DNA from: Pyxidicoccus parkwaysis
GTDB lineage: Bacteria > Myxococcota > Myxococcia > Myxococcales > Myxococcaceae
Assembly: GCF_017301735.1 (NCBI RefSeq)
Contig: NZ_CP071090.1
Location: 5,880,001 to 5,944,000 of the forward strand
Length of the DNA stretch: 64,000 bases
Reading direction: 5' to 3'
Positions 51,554 to 60,614 of the stretch are shown here, piece after piece. The notes under the pieces are model-generated. The model saw only the letters and a list, made by a program, of their open reading frames with translations. It did no database searches and was not told where the DNA came from. The translations under genes were made by a program, and so were the position numbers. Each line of letters begins with the position of its first letter. Position 1 is the stretch's first letter.

Positions 51554-52426
51554 TCAGGCCCGCGCGTTCCACAGCGGCGTCGCGGGCACGCGCTCCAGGA
51601 TGCCGGAGCCGAAGACGCGGTCCAGCTCCAGGTACTCCAGATGCACGTAGCCGATGTGGCAGCCGCACACCGCCTTCGAGCACGGACGCGGCTTCAGCGC
51701 CGCGTCGAAGTCCGGCGCGTAGATGTTGCCGATGGGCTCGTCGATGAAGTGGCACCGGCGCGCGGTGCCCTCGCCGTCCACGGAGATGACGGACTCGCCA
51801 CCCCGGCAGGCCCGGCCCAGGCTGGGGTGGCGCGTGTTGTTGACGGGGAAGAGCGGGTCCACGCGGGTGAAGCGGGCGATGTCCTCGGGCGTGTACGGCT
51901 CCTCCTGCCCGTCCTTCACCGCGTTGACCCAGAGGTACGTGTCCGCGGGCAGCTCGCTCCGCAGGGCCTCGGCTTCCTCCGCGAAGCGCACGAAGCCCAC
52001 CATGCCGGCGCTGTGCCGCACGCCGAGCGCGGACAGCTTCTCGCACTGGGCCACGAAGCGGCGGCGCTTCATCCACTCGGGGTGGTACGTCGCCCAGATG
52101 CCCAGCTTCTCCACCTTGCAGCGCTCCACCCAGTCGAGCGTGCAGGAGAGGTTCGTCTGCACCGCGGCCCTGTCCACGTGCTCCAGCTGAGTCAGCCGAG
52201 CGAGCGCCTCCTGATACCAGGGCCAGATGAGCGCCTCGCCCCACGGCGTGAAGAAGACGGAGATGCGCAAGTCGGTGCGCGACTCCACCCACGCCATGAA
52301 GCGCGCCAGGTCCTCGCGGTCCTTGGCGAGCTCCTCCTCGCTCTGCTTCCACTTGCCGAAGGGGCAGTACTCGCAGCCGAAGTTGCAGCCGGACAGCGGG
52401 CCTCGATAGAGCACGGTGAGCTTCAT
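51554..52426 (-). CDS. STM4011-like radical SAM enzyme
   Basis: 290 aa from the ATG at 52426, overlapping the STM4012 stop as ATGA. MKLTVLYRGPLSGCNFGCEY carries the C-x3-C-x2-C site (with C of EYCPF). A second cysteine group near the end (CSKAVCGCHIGY) could hold another cluster. Last gene of the STM4013-STM4012-STM4011 run. A fragment of its 3' end is repeated at 47747. Radical SAM chemistry on an unknown substrate. Confidence 0.88.
   Translation of the reverse strand: MKLTVLYRGPLSGCNFGCEYCPFGKWKQSEEELAKDREDLARFMAWVESRTDLRISVFFTPWGEALIWPWYQEALARLTQLEHVDRAAVQTNLSCTLDWVERCKVEKLGIWATYHPEWMKRRRFVAQCEKLSALGVRHSAGMVGFVRFAEEAEALRSELPADTYLWVNAVKDGQEEPYTPEDIARFTRVDPLFPVNNTRHPSLGRACRGGESVISVDGEGTARRCHFIDEPIGNIYAPDFDAALKPRPCSKAVCGCHIGYVHLEYLELDRVFGSGILERVPATPLWNARA
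51566..51630 (-). repeat. STM4011 3' end, right copy of the 65-bp direct repeat
   Basis: The functional copy of the sequence duplicated at 47747-47811 (two mismatches). It codes the C-terminus of STM4011. Confidence 0.85.
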
Positions 52427-53739
52427 CGCCAGGCGTACTCCTGCATCATGTCCCGCACCCGCTCCGAGTGCAGCCAGGGGCCAATCAGGTCCGAGCGCTC
52501 CACGCCCGCGTCGGTGAGCTTCAGCACACCGTCCACCCGCCTGCCCAGCCCGTGCGTCTCCAGCTCCAGCAGCTCGGGGAAGTCCGCCAGCACGTCGGTG
52601 CAGAAGCGCTGACGGTACGCCTCCAGGTCCACGCCTTCCGCCAGCAGCGACAGCAGCATGTACCGCCGCCGCCGCTCGTCGGAGTCCAGCCGGATGCCGT
52701 AGCCCACCTCGCCGAAGGACGCCTCGGTGCGCTCGCTGTACGCGGCGATGATGGAGCGCACCTCGCGCGAGCCCACCGCGTACTCGGACGAGTAGTGCAC
52801 GCTGCCGGTGTACGAGCGCGCCCCGCACCCCAGCCCCACCATGCCGTCCTCCTGGCAGCGGTACACGGGGCCTCCGAGGTCCGGCGCGTGCTTCGCGCGG
52901 AACATGCGCATGGACACCTGCGAGTAGCCCTGGGACAGGAGGAAGTCGCGGCCCGCTCGGTAGAGCGCCAGGCGCAGGTCATCCCACGCGCGCGCCTTCT
53001 TGCCGAGGAACGTGAGCGGCCGCACGTAGAGCGGATAGAGGTACAGCTCCTCGGGGTTGAAGCGGAGGGCGGCGCGAATCGAGTGGAGGAAGGTCTCCAC
53101 CGTCTGCCCCTCCATGCCGTAGATGAGGTCGATGTTGAGCGTGGGGAAGCCCACGGAGCGGATGAGGTCCAGCGAGGCCTCCACCTGCGCCGTCTTCTGG
53201 GGCCGCTTCACCGCGGCCACCTCCGCCTCCAGGAAGCTCTGCACGCCGATGCTCACCCGGTCCGTGCCGCGCGAGCGCAGCGCGCGCAGCTTCTCCGCGT
53301 CCACCGTCTCCGGAGACACCTCCACGGCCACGGGGATGTTCTTCAGGTCCGCGCCCATGACGCCTTCCATGAGGTCGAACACGCCGTGCAGACCGGCCAC
53401 GTCGAGCAGCGTGGGCGTGCCACCGCCGATGGCGACTCGGGCGAAGGAGGCCGGGCCGAGCGCCTCTTTCACCCGGCGCGTCTCACGGCCGAGCGCGGAG
53501 AGGTAGCCATCCACCACCTCCTGCTTCGGGCCCGCGGCGGTGAAGAGGTTGCAGAAGCCGCAGCGCATCTCGCAGAAGGGCACGTGGACGTAGAGGAACA
53601 GCGCGTCGCGCCGCTCCTCCGCCCAGACGGATTCCAGGGGGAGCGCGGGGGTGAAGGGCCGGTAGGCCGTCTTGTGGGGGTAGCCGTACAGGTACGCCAC
53701 GTAGGGCGACTCCCCCAGCATCTGCTCCAGGTGCGTCAT
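52423..53739 (-). CDS. STM4012-like radical SAM enzyme (HemN-like)
   Basis: 438 aa from the ATG at 53739, MTHLEQMLGESPYVAYLYGY. The motif VPFCEMRCGFCNLFTAAG gives C-x3-C-x2-C with the extra Cys-free layout of coproporphyrinogen-dehydrogenase relatives. VAIGGGTPTLLD and VSIGVQSFLEAE are the HemN-type SAM-binding blocks. A C-terminal helical domain follows. It overlaps its neighbours on both sides. Not a true HemN by context; STM4012 family by neighbourhood and size. Confidence 0.9.
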   Translation of the reverse strand: MTHLEQMLGESPYVAYLYGYPHKTAYRPFTPALPLESVWAEERRDALFLYVHVPFCEMRCGFCNLFTAAGPKQEVVDGYLSALGRETRRVKEALGPASFARVAIGGGTPTLLDVAGLHGVFDLMEGVMGADLKNIPVAVEVSPETVDAEKLRALRSRGTDRVSIGVQSFLEAEVAAVKRPQKTAQVEASLDLIRSVGFPTLNIDLIYGMEGQTVETFLHSIRAALRFNPEELYLYPLYVRPLTFLGKKARAWDDLRLALYRAGRDFLLSQGYSQVSMRMFRAKHAPDLGGPVYRCQEDGMVGLGCGARSYTGSVHYSSEYAVGSREVRSIIAAYSERTEASFGEVGYGIRLDSDERRRRYMLLSLLAEGVDLEAYRQRFCTDVLADFPELLELETHGLGRRVDGVLKLTDAGVERSDLIGPWLHSERVRDMMQEYAWR

Positions 53740-54545
53740 GGTGCGGTGTCTCGATTCAGCAGGAAATCGGCGTAGGGCACCGTCCAGACGACGGGGTGGC
53801 CCAGGCGATGGCCGGTATAGCCGTCCTCGCCATAGGCCGTCCCGTGGTCCGAGCAGACGATGCAGAAGGCAGGCCCCCGGCGCCGCAGGGCCGCGAAGAG
53901 GGGCGGAAGCTGGCGGTCCACGTACTCCAGCGCCGCGGCGTGCGAGGCCCGTGAGTCCTCGGTGGCTCCGGGCAGGTAGTGCCGGTTGGGCTGGTGCAGC
54001 GCGGACACGTTGATGAACAGGAAGACGCGCTGCTCGCGGGGCAGCGCATCCAGGCGGCTCACCGCGAGGGCCACCTGGTGCTCGGTGGAGCGCGGGTCCG
54101 TGACGCCCAGCTCCCGGCTCCAGTGGCTCTCCGTAAAGAGGCCGGGGAGCACGTTGCCCAGCGGGTTGCGCTTGTTGAAGAAGCCCACGCCGCCGATGCA
54201 GACGGTGTGGTAGCCGCGCCCGGCGAGGCCGGTGACGAGGTCCGGCGCGTCGAGCACGCACGTGCCCGGGGCCGTCGTCTCGCTGCCCTCGAAGCGCATG
54301 GCGAACAGGCGCGGGTGCAGGCCCGGCGCGACGGGCGTGGGCAGGAAGCCCGCGAAGAAGGCGTGGTGCGCGGCGTAGGTGAAGCTCGCGGGCGAGTGGC
54401 GCTGCTCCCACTGGCCTCCGGGCATCAGCGCGGTGAGGTTGGGCGTGCGCCCGCGCGCGGCCGTCTCCTCCGCCACGTCGTAGCGGAGGGTGTCCAGCGT
54501 GAGGAAGAGCAGGTCGTGCGAGCCGACCACGGCGTTCATGTCCAT
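53736..54545 (-). CDS. STM4013-like hydrolase, alkaline phosphatase superfamily
   Basis: 269 aa from the ATG at 54545 (GAGGAGG upstream; ATG at 54539 is in frame). The metal site of the sulfatase/alkaline-phosphatase fold is visible: LTLDTLRYD (Thr nucleophile region) near the start and CSDHGTAYGEDGYTGH near the end. It lacks a signal peptide, so it acts inside the cell. Coupled to the HAD gene upstream and STM4012 downstream. Likely cleaves a phosphate, phosphonate or sulfate ester. Confidence 0.85.
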   Translation of the reverse strand: MDMNAVVGSHDLLFLTLDTLRYDVAEETAARGRTPNLTALMPGGQWEQRHSPASFTYAAHHAFFAGFLPTPVAPGLHPRLFAMRFEGSETTAPGTCVLDAPDLVTGLAGRGYHTVCIGGVGFFNKRNPLGNVLPGLFTESHWSRELGVTDPRSTEHQVALAVSRLDALPREQRVFLFINVSALHQPNRHYLPGATEDSRASHAAALEYVDRQLPPLFAALRRRGPAFCIVCSDHGTAYGEDGYTGHRLGHPVVWTVPYADFLLNRDTAP

Positions 54546-55219
54546 CGCGCGAGCACCTCCTCGATGGGGCCCGTGTCGCCCACGATGCGCTCCACGGTGA
54601 AGGTGGGCGGCGGCAGCCCGTACGGCCACGGCCGGCCATGGGACACCCAGCACGTGGCCATGCCCAGGCGTGCGGCGCCGGCGATGTCTCGCTCCGGGTC
54701 GTCACCCACGTGGAGCACATCGCCGGGGGCCCGGTCCACGCGAGCGAGCGCGGCCTGGAAGATGCGCGCGTCCGGCTTCTCCGCGCCCACCTCCCCGGAC
54801 AGGAAGGTGTCGGACAGCAGGTCAAAGAGGCGGGCGTAGCGCATCTTCATGTGCTGCACCCGTGCCGAGCCGTTGGACACCACCGCCACCTGCCGCGCAC
54901 GCGTCAGCCGCTCCACCAGCGAGCAGACAGCCTCGTCCGGCTTCACGAACATGGGGATGTGCGTGGACATGTCCTGCCAGAGCGCCTCGGGCGTCAGCCC
55001 CAGGCTGGGGAAGGTCTCCGTCACGCGCTTGCAGAAGACGGTGCGGTCCGTGGCGCCGCGCCGGTCCAGCGCGTGGACCTCGGCGAGGACCGCGGCGCGG
55101 GTGGCCCTGGGGAAGGCCTCCGCGTGCCGGGAGAAGAGGTACTCGACGTAGCGGGCGAAGGCGTCCGCGCGGTCGATGAGCGTGTCGTCCAGGTCGAAGA
55201 AGACGGCCCGGGGCCGCAT
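54536..55219 (-). CDS. HAD-family phosphatase
   Basis: 227 aa, MRPRAVFFDLDDTLIDRADA: motif I DxDxT. VVSNGSARVQHMKM is motif II, EKPDARIF motif III, and HVGDDPERDI motif IV, all intact, so a working HAD hydrolase (subfamily IA). GGGAGGA lies before the start. It overlaps the STM4013-like gene and probably heads its transcript; a phosphatase here suggests a phosphorylated intermediate. Confidence 0.88.
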   Translation of the reverse strand: MRPRAVFFDLDDTLIDRADAFARYVEYLFSRHAEAFPRATRAAVLAEVHALDRRGATDRTVFCKRVTETFPSLGLTPEALWQDMSTHIPMFVKPDEAVCSLVERLTRARQVAVVSNGSARVQHMKMRYARLFDLLSDTFLSGEVGAEKPDARIFQAALARVDRAPGDVLHVGDDPERDIAGAARLGMATCWVSHGRPWPYGLPPPTFTVERIVGDTGPIEEVLARWT

Positions 55220-55329
55220 CCGAGCATTCCTCCCGAAGGGCCCCGAGGATATGCCGCCTCGCCCCCGTGGAACAGGGCCCGCGCCCTCCCCTGCCTCCCG
55301 GCGGAGGCAGCCCGGAATTCCGGACCAGG

Positions 55330-56346
55330 TCAGGTCCCCGAAGGCTTCCGGCTGACGAACTCGACCACGGCCCGCGCGAAGGCCTCAGGCTCCTCGAGAT
55401 AGATGAAGTGACCGCTGTTCTCGAACCAGCGGACCTCGGCGTTCCACGCCCGGGCGGCTGCCTGGATTGCAACCTCTCCAATCACGTGGCTCCTCCGGCC
55501 ACCGAAGACAATCGCTGGCGCGGCGAGAGGCTTCATCAGCTCCGGGTGGGGCGAGTCGATGAATCCGTCCACGAAGTACTTCGAGGCGACCGGGCCGCTG
55601 TCGCAGGCCATCAGCCCTGACTCCGCGTCCAGCGCCTCGTTGCGCCGCTGGCCCTCGTCGGAGGCGAAGTGGAGCTGTCGCTGGAGTGGAAGCCTGCCGA
55701 GCAGCCCGTAGGCGGCCATGATGCGCTGAAAAGGTGAGTCCCGGCTCGTGGTCAGCTCGCGCAGGGGCTCCACCTTGTCGGGGAACCGCTCGGGCGCCAT
55801 CGCCGCGAGCGTCGCGAGCTGGTACTCCAGCGCGCCCACGATGTTGCCGCTCGTCTCGGCGAGAATCAGCCCGCCCACGTGCTCCGGATGGGCGCGCTGG
55901 TACTCCAGCGCGACGAGCCCGCCGAACGAGTGCCCGATGAGGAAGATGCGCTCGGCTCCGAGATGGGCTCGCAGCTTCTCGATATCGGCGACCGTGTTCT
56001 CGATTCCAAGCTGCTCGGGCCGGGAGCGGAACCACGACCGGGCACAGCCTCGCTGGTCGAGGTAGACCATCCGAAGGTGGGGCTCCAGCAGGGCGCCAAC
56101 CGCCTTCTCGAAGGCGTAGGCGTTGTACCCGGGCCCACCGTGGAGGAACAGCACCACGGGGCCGGTGGCTTGCCCCGCGGCCTTGTACCAAAGGGACACC
56201 CCATCCCCGACGGAGAGCAGGGCACCATCGGCGGGCCGCGTCGAGCCGCACTGAGGCGGAACCGCTTCCTCGCGGGAAGGCACCACCGGGGGCGCGGTCT
56301 GACAGCCAAGGACCGGGACGAGGAACAAGGCCAGGAGCAAACGCAT
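55330..56346 (-). CDS. Alpha/beta hydrolase lipoprotein (proline-iminopeptidase-like)
   Basis: 338 aa with lipobox LVPVLGCQT. HGGPGYNAYAF (oxyanion), DQRGCARSWF, GHSFGG (nucleophile Ser) and a late His in SGHFIYLEEPEAFA match prolyl aminopeptidase and related hydrolases. Envelope-located. Monocistronic. Substrate may be a peptide or lactone. Confidence 0.85.
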   Translation of the reverse strand: MRLLLALFLVPVLGCQTAPPVVPSREEAVPPQCGSTRPADGALLSVGDGVSLWYKAAGQATGPVVLFLHGGPGYNAYAFEKAVGALLEPHLRMVYLDQRGCARSWFRSRPEQLGIENTVADIEKLRAHLGAERIFLIGHSFGGLVALEYQRAHPEHVGGLILAETSGNIVGALEYQLATLAAMAPERFPDKVEPLRELTTSRDSPFQRIMAAYGLLGRLPLQRQLHFASDEGQRRNEALDAESGLMACDSGPVASKYFVDGFIDSPHPELMKPLAAPAIVFGGRRSHVIGEVAIQAAARAWNAEVRWFENSGHFIYLEEPEAFARAVVEFVSRKPSGT

Positions 56347-56403
56347 GGTGGCGCATTAACACGCGCACCACTCCATGGAGATGGAATCCCCCGAGGAAAT
56401 TCG

Positions 56404-56943
56404 TCAGCCCATGAGTCTGCGCAACAGCACGCTGAGCACCATGAGGATGACGGGGCCGAAGAGGAAGAGCAGCACGGCCCAGGCCGCCAGCCTCCGGCGC
56501 GAGTCGCGCCGCGACTCTCCGCCCGCGACCTTCCGCTCGGCGCAGTCCTCGCAGAGGGATGAGCCCTGGGCGCCCTGCACGTCGCACTCCTCGCAGAGGA
56601 AGGTGCCGCAGCGCGCGCACGTCGCGGTGGAGCGCTGACCGTGAACAGGGCAGACCGCTTCTTCGGAGTCGGTGGCGCCCGGTGACGCGGGGCGCGCATT
56701 CTCCGGAGCCTCCGCGGAAGCCTCGAGGAGCGCCTGGGCCCGCTCGAGGTCCTCCGAGGCGACGAGCACATTGACCTCGATGTACCCGCCCATGACCGCG
56801 CCCAGCATGGCGCGGTGGTTCTCACCCTGGACGACGCACTCGATGCCGTGGGACTCCAGCAACGCGCGGACCATGGCCGCCTCCGCCGAGTCACCACAGC
56901 CCTTGAGCACCACGAGGTCCGACGACGCTTCCGGCTGGCTCAC
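56404..56943 (-). CDS. DUF2007 signal-transducing-like protein with B-box-type zinc finger and membrane helix
   Basis: 179 aa. Residues 10-75 resemble DUF2007 (LVVLKGCGDSAEAAMVRALL, GIECVVQGENHRAMLGAVMG). Then CPVHGQRSTATCARCGTFLC and CEDC form a B-box-like zinc site, and a C-terminal helix (LAAWAVLLFLFGPVILMVLS) anchors it. Known members are PII-like signalling adaptors; role here unknown. Confidence 0.78.
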   Translation of the reverse strand: MSQPEASSDLVVLKGCGDSAEAAMVRALLESHGIECVVQGENHRAMLGAVMGGYIEVNVLVASEDLERAQALLEASAEAPENARPASPGATDSEEAVCPVHGQRSTATCARCGTFLCEECDVQGAQGSSLCEDCAERKVAGGESRRDSRRRLAAWAVLLFLFGPVILMVLSVLLRRLMG

Positions 56944-57024
56944 GCTCCCCCTCCCATCAGGAGCACCACTGTAGCCGCGTCCCTTCAGCGACGCCCAGCC
57001 ACCCGGAGGACGAGCCGTCTCACG

Positions 57025-57945
57025 CTACCGGGCGAGGTCGATGGCCTCACCGTCGCGCGGAAGCTGGAGCCCATTGCCAAGGCCCGCCTTCTCCGCCTGC
57101 TGCTCCAGCGCCCGCACGGGCTCGCGGTAGTGGCTGAACGTGGTGTGGTGGATGGGAATGGTGCGTCGCGGGCGGAGCAGCGACATGAGCTGCAGCGCCT
57201 CGTCCGCGTCCATCGTCCGGAGCCCCAGCGGTCCATCCCCTCCCACGCCGCCCAGGTGGGGCAGGAACAGGTCCACCGCACCGAGCTGCGCGGGAAGCTG
57301 CCGCAGCTCCTCGCTCAGCATCGCGTCGCCCGTCCAGTACACCACGTAGGGCGAGTCGCCCTCCCAAGCGAGGACATACCCATTCCCCTTCCCCAGCTCC
57401 GTGTCGAGCGCGGAGTCATGCGAATGGTGCGCGGGCACCGCGGTGACGCGAACGCGCGAGCCGCCCGCCTCCAGCACCGTGGACTGTCCCCAGTCGAGCG
57501 CCCGCACGTTCGTGAAGCCGGCCTTCCGGACGTTGGCCTCCGAGGCGGGAGCGACGATGAGCAGCGTGTCCTTGGGAAGCAGCTCCTTCGCCCGGGCATC
57601 GAAGTGGTCGGCGTGCCCGTGACTGAGGATGACGGCATCGAGCCGCCCCAGGGGCACCTCCGGCGGGTCCACGTAGCGGGTGATGTCCGCATTGGGAGCA
57701 CCGGTGGAGGGATGCTTCGGGAGGACGAAGGCATGCGGCCCACGAGGCCCCAGCATGGGGTCCGTCATCAACCGCACGCCGCCGCGCTCCAGGAGGACGG
57801 TGGGCCCGCCGAACCAGCGCAGGGTGCCGTCACCGGCAGGCTTCCCGGAAGGAGGCGCTTCCGGCGCTCCACCCGCGGCCCCTCCAGCGCAGGCCGCGAG
57901 CAATGAAACCATCGCTGCAATGAGTCCCATCTTCCCGAGCAACAT
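57025..57945 (-). CDS. Metallo-beta-lactamase-fold lipoprotein hydrolase
   Basis: 306 aa from the ATG at 57945 (the frame continues upstream to 58308 but the signal peptide begins here). MLLGKMGLIAAMVSLLAACA ends in a lipobox. The zinc motif SHGHADHFD (HxHxDH) is followed by later ligands HHSHDSALDTE, GDAMLS and HHTTFSHY. Relatives are UlaG-type lactonases and N-acyl-phosphatidylethanolamine hydrolases. Divergent from the LysR gene and perhaps controlled by it. Confidence 0.85.
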   Translation of the reverse strand: MLLGKMGLIAAMVSLLAACAGGAAGGAPEAPPSGKPAGDGTLRWFGGPTVLLERGGVRLMTDPMLGPRGPHAFVLPKHPSTGAPNADITRYVDPPEVPLGRLDAVILSHGHADHFDARAKELLPKDTLLIVAPASEANVRKAGFTNVRALDWGQSTVLEAGGSRVRVTAVPAHHSHDSALDTELGKGNGYVLAWEGDSPYVVYWTGDAMLSEELRQLPAQLGAVDLFLPHLGGVGGDGPLGLRTMDADEALQLMSLLRPRRTIPIHHTTFSHYREPVRALEQQAEKAGLGNGLQLPRDGEAIDLAR

Positions 57946-58029
57946 GGCGGTCTTCCTCTTCGAGGGCTGTGACGGGGGAAGACATGCGCGCCGGGCCTGC
58001 CGGAAACCAACGACATGCGCGTTGACCGT

Positions 58030-58047
58030 CCATGCATTTTCGCATGG
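58030..58047. promoter_or_regulatory. Inverted repeat in the LysR / hydrolase intergenic space
   Basis: CCATGC-ATTTTC-GCATGG, a perfect 6-bp repeat around six AT-rich bases, lies between the divergent genes (57946-58093), 47 bp before the LysR start. A direct pair ACATGCGCG precedes it. Suits a LysR binding site. Confidence 0.55.
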
Positions 58048-58093
58048 GCTGTATCTGCTCCACGCATGGCATGCCTCCGCGAGACTCCGACCG

Positions 58094-59029
58094 ATGCTCG
58101 ACTGGGATGACCTCCGCTTCTTCCTCGCCGTTGCCCAGCACGGCAGCCTCTCGTCCGCCGCGCGCACGCTGCGCGTGACACAGCCCACGGTAGGCCGGAG
58201 GCTGGACGCGCTGGAACGGAGGCTCGGCTCCCGCCTCTTCCAGCGGACGCCCTCGGGCTTCACCCTGACGACCACCGGAGAGAGCATCCGCGCCCACGTC
58301 GAGCGCATGGAGCAGGACGCGCTCGCCGCCGAGCGTCAGGCCACCGGACGCGACATCGGTCTCTCCGGCACCGTGCGCGTGAGCACCACCGAATGGTTCG
58401 CGAGCCACGTGCTCGGGCCGCTGCTCGTACCGCTGACCGGGAAGCACCCCGCGCTGGGCATCGAACTGCACGCGGACGTGCGCCGGGTGAGCCTGACGCA
58501 GCGGGAGGCGGACCTCGCGCTGCGCGTGGTGCCCTTCGAGCAGCAGGACATCTTCCAGCGCAAGGTGGCCCGCGTCGGCTTCGGCCTGTACGCGTCCGAG
58601 GACTACCTCGCGAGGCACGGCGCGCCGGACTTCTCGCGCCAGTGCGAGGGCCACGCGCTCGTCACCATGAGCGACGAGTTGGGACCCATCGCGGACACCG
58701 CATGGCTGCGCGAGCTCGCGAGCCGGGCGCGCATCGCCTTCCGGCTGAACAACCGCGACGTCCAGGCGCGCGTGGCAATCTCGGGCGCGGGGCTGGCGTG
58801 CCTGCCGCGCTGCCTCGGCGATGCGATGACTGAATTGAGAAGACTCGCGACGCCCACGCCACCTCCGGCGAGGGACCTCTGGCTGGGCGTCCACCGCGAC
58901 TTGCGCGCGACGCCCCGGGTCAAGGAGGTCGCGGACTTCATCGCCGGAGAGCTCCGACGCCTGGGCCCTACGCTGAATCCGGAGGATGTGCCGAAGCCGT
59001 CACGCCGGGCCCGCCCACCTCGCGCGTGA
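58094..59029 (+). CDS. LysR-family transcriptional regulator
   Basis: 311 aa, MLDWDDLRFFLAVAQHGSLS with the winged HTH (SAARTLRVTQPTVGRRLDAL), then a periplasmic-binding-like effector domain. The HTH type with TVGRR suggests the group that acts on divergent genes. Likely regulates the hydrolase at 57025-57945. Effector unknown. The start at 58094 is the first residue of the HTH. Confidence 0.92.
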   Translation: MLDWDDLRFFLAVAQHGSLSSAARTLRVTQPTVGRRLDALERRLGSRLFQRTPSGFTLTTTGESIRAHVERMEQDALAAERQATGRDIGLSGTVRVSTTEWFASHVLGPLLVPLTGKHPALGIELHADVRRVSLTQREADLALRVVPFEQQDIFQRKVARVGFGLYASEDYLARHGAPDFSRQCEGHALVTMSDELGPIADTAWLRELASRARIAFRLNNRDVQARVAISGAGLACLPRCLGDAMTELRRLATPTPPPARDLWLGVHRDLRATPRVKEVADFIAGELRRLGPTLNPEDVPKPSRRARPPRA

Positions 59030-59097
59030 AGGTCCAGCCCCGCCCCGCGCACCTCACGCGTAAAGGCCCAGCCCCACCTCGCGCGTGAGGGCGTGAG

Positions 59098-59286
59098 CTA
59101 TTGCTCGCTGAACACGGCCCTCAGCGGATTCCACGCGGCATTCGCGTAGGTCCGGGTGGGCCTGGGTGCCTCGGGTCTGCTCGGAGGCCGGGGCCGCTCG
59201 AAGGACCAGCACGACGGCGCCATCGAGAGGAACGCCCCCAGCACGACGCACGCCGCTCCCAGCCAGAAAGGATTGGTGTGGGACAT
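59098..59286 (-). CDS. 62-aa envelope peptide
   Basis: From the ATG at 59286, preceded by a strong GAGGAGGAG site: MSHTNPFWLGAACVVLGAFL, a hydrophobic helix then a Pro/Arg-rich tail ending RAVFSEQ. Too short for a known domain but well supported by the ribosome site. Probably an inner-membrane peptide. Short direct repeats occupy 59014-59090. Confidence 0.6.
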   Translation of the reverse strand: MSHTNPFWLGAACVVLGAFLSMAPSCWSFERPRPPSRPEAPRPTRTYANAAWNPLRAVFSEQ

Positions 59287-59414
59287 GGCACTCCTCCTCG
59301 GCCGATGGAGCCTGGACCGCCCTTCGCGAACGGTCCTGACCGCGGCGCATATCGGCACGCCCGGCGCGCGTGCATGTCCCTGAACACCCACCCGGGTGGA
59401 AAATGTCACCGACT

Positions 59415-60569
59415 TCAGGGCGAGGGAGGTGTCGCGCTCTGCACGGAGTCGTAGTCCACCAGCGCGCGGATGACCTCCTCCCGTGAGTCCGTGAGCAGCA
59501 GGTAGCGCGCGTACTCCTGCCCCTGGGCGAGCTGCGCGAGCAGCGGGTACACGGGCCGGGTGCGCGTCCAGAACTCGGTGCCGAGGAAGATCATCGGGCT
59601 GATGACGCCCACCGAGTTGTAGTGGTTCTGGCACGCGTCCTGGAAGATTTCCTGGATGGTGCCGGCGCTGCCCGGCGCATAGACGATTCCGCCGCGCGCA
59701 ATCGTGAGCAGGCCGTCCTCGCGCACGCTGTTGGCGAAGTACTTGGCGATGTACGTCGCGAACGGGTTGGGCGGCTCGTGCCCGTAGTGCCACGTGGGGA
59801 TGCCCAGGCTGTCGCAGATGGGCCTGTCTCCTTCCCGCAGCGGGAACGCGTTCCGCACCTCGAAGGCGCGCGCGAGCCACTCGCGGTCCGTGTAGCTCGG
59901 AGCCTTCGCGAGAATCGCGAGCCCCGCGTCCAGCTCCGCCTCGGTGCGCCGGGCAAACCACGCGCCGACGTGCGTGGCCTCCATGGCGCCGGGGCCGCCG
60001 CCGCTGACCATGAAGAAGCCCCGCTGCGACAGCTCGCGAGCCAGCGTCGCCACTGCGCGGTAGTCCGGCTGGCCGCGCTTCATCGAGTGGCCACCCATGA
60101 TGGCCACCACCTTGCGCTTCCCACCTCCGGCCTGGAGCACCTCCTCCATCGCATCCGTGACGGCGTGGTCATGGAGCCGCTGGGCCAGTGTCTCCAATAG
60201 CGTGGGCGGGCTGCCCCGGCCCTGCGCGGCCCAGTGCGCATAGATGCGCGCATCCGGCGTGTCGGCGTACGTCTCCGGCCGCGCCGGGTCGAAGCCGGCG
60301 TACAGCTCCTCCGCCGAGTAGAGGCCGCCGCGATAGGGCTGGTACGGCAGCCCGGAGATGGGAGGGAACACCAGGGCCCCGCCCACGAGCGCCGCGCGCA
60401 GGGCGTCCTTCTCCAGCTCGCAGCCCAGGAAGACGGTGCCGGTCAGGTCGGCGGAGAGGAGCTCGCGGGTGAAGCGCCGCAGGTCCAGCCCCTGGATGAC
60501 GACGTGGGCGAGGCGGGCCCCCGAGCGCAGGTGCTGCTCGAAGGCCTCCACGGTTTCGAGTTCAATCAC
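59415..60569 (-). CDS. LOG-like Rossmann nucleotide-binding protein
   Basis: 384 aa. The middle shows VVAIMGGHSMKR, then FMVSGGGPGAMEATHVGAWF and VYAPGSAGTIQEIFQ, the GG..GxM and PG..GT..E blocks of the LOG/lysine decarboxylase-like family. Members include cytokinin-riboside 5'-monophosphate phosphoribohydrolases and inosine-type hydrolases. An N-terminal 130-aa extension precedes the core. Possible nucleotide hydrolase. Confidence 0.82.
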   Translation of the reverse strand: MIELETVEAFEQHLRSGARLAHVVIQGLDLRRFTRELLSADLTGTVFLGCELEKDALRAALVGGALVFPPISGLPYQPYRGGLYSAEELYAGFDPARPETYADTPDARIYAHWAAQGRGSPPTLLETLAQRLHDHAVTDAMEEVLQAGGGKRKVVAIMGGHSMKRGQPDYRAVATLARELSQRGFFMVSGGGPGAMEATHVGAWFARRTEAELDAGLAILAKAPSYTDREWLARAFEVRNAFPLREGDRPICDSLGIPTWHYGHEPPNPFATYIAKYFANSVREDGLLTIARGGIVYAPGSAGTIQEIFQDACQNHYNSVGVISPMIFLGTEFWTRTRPVYPLLAQLAQGQEYARYLLLTDSREEVIRALVDYDSVQSATPPSP

Positions 60570-60614
60570 CCGCGGGAGGATTCCACGCCTGCCTCCCGGC
60601 GCGGTAGGGCTTCG

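Noticed and set aside
52423..53739. hemN (coproporphyrinogen dehydrogenase)
   Set aside because: Genomic context and size match the STM4012 group, not haem synthesis.
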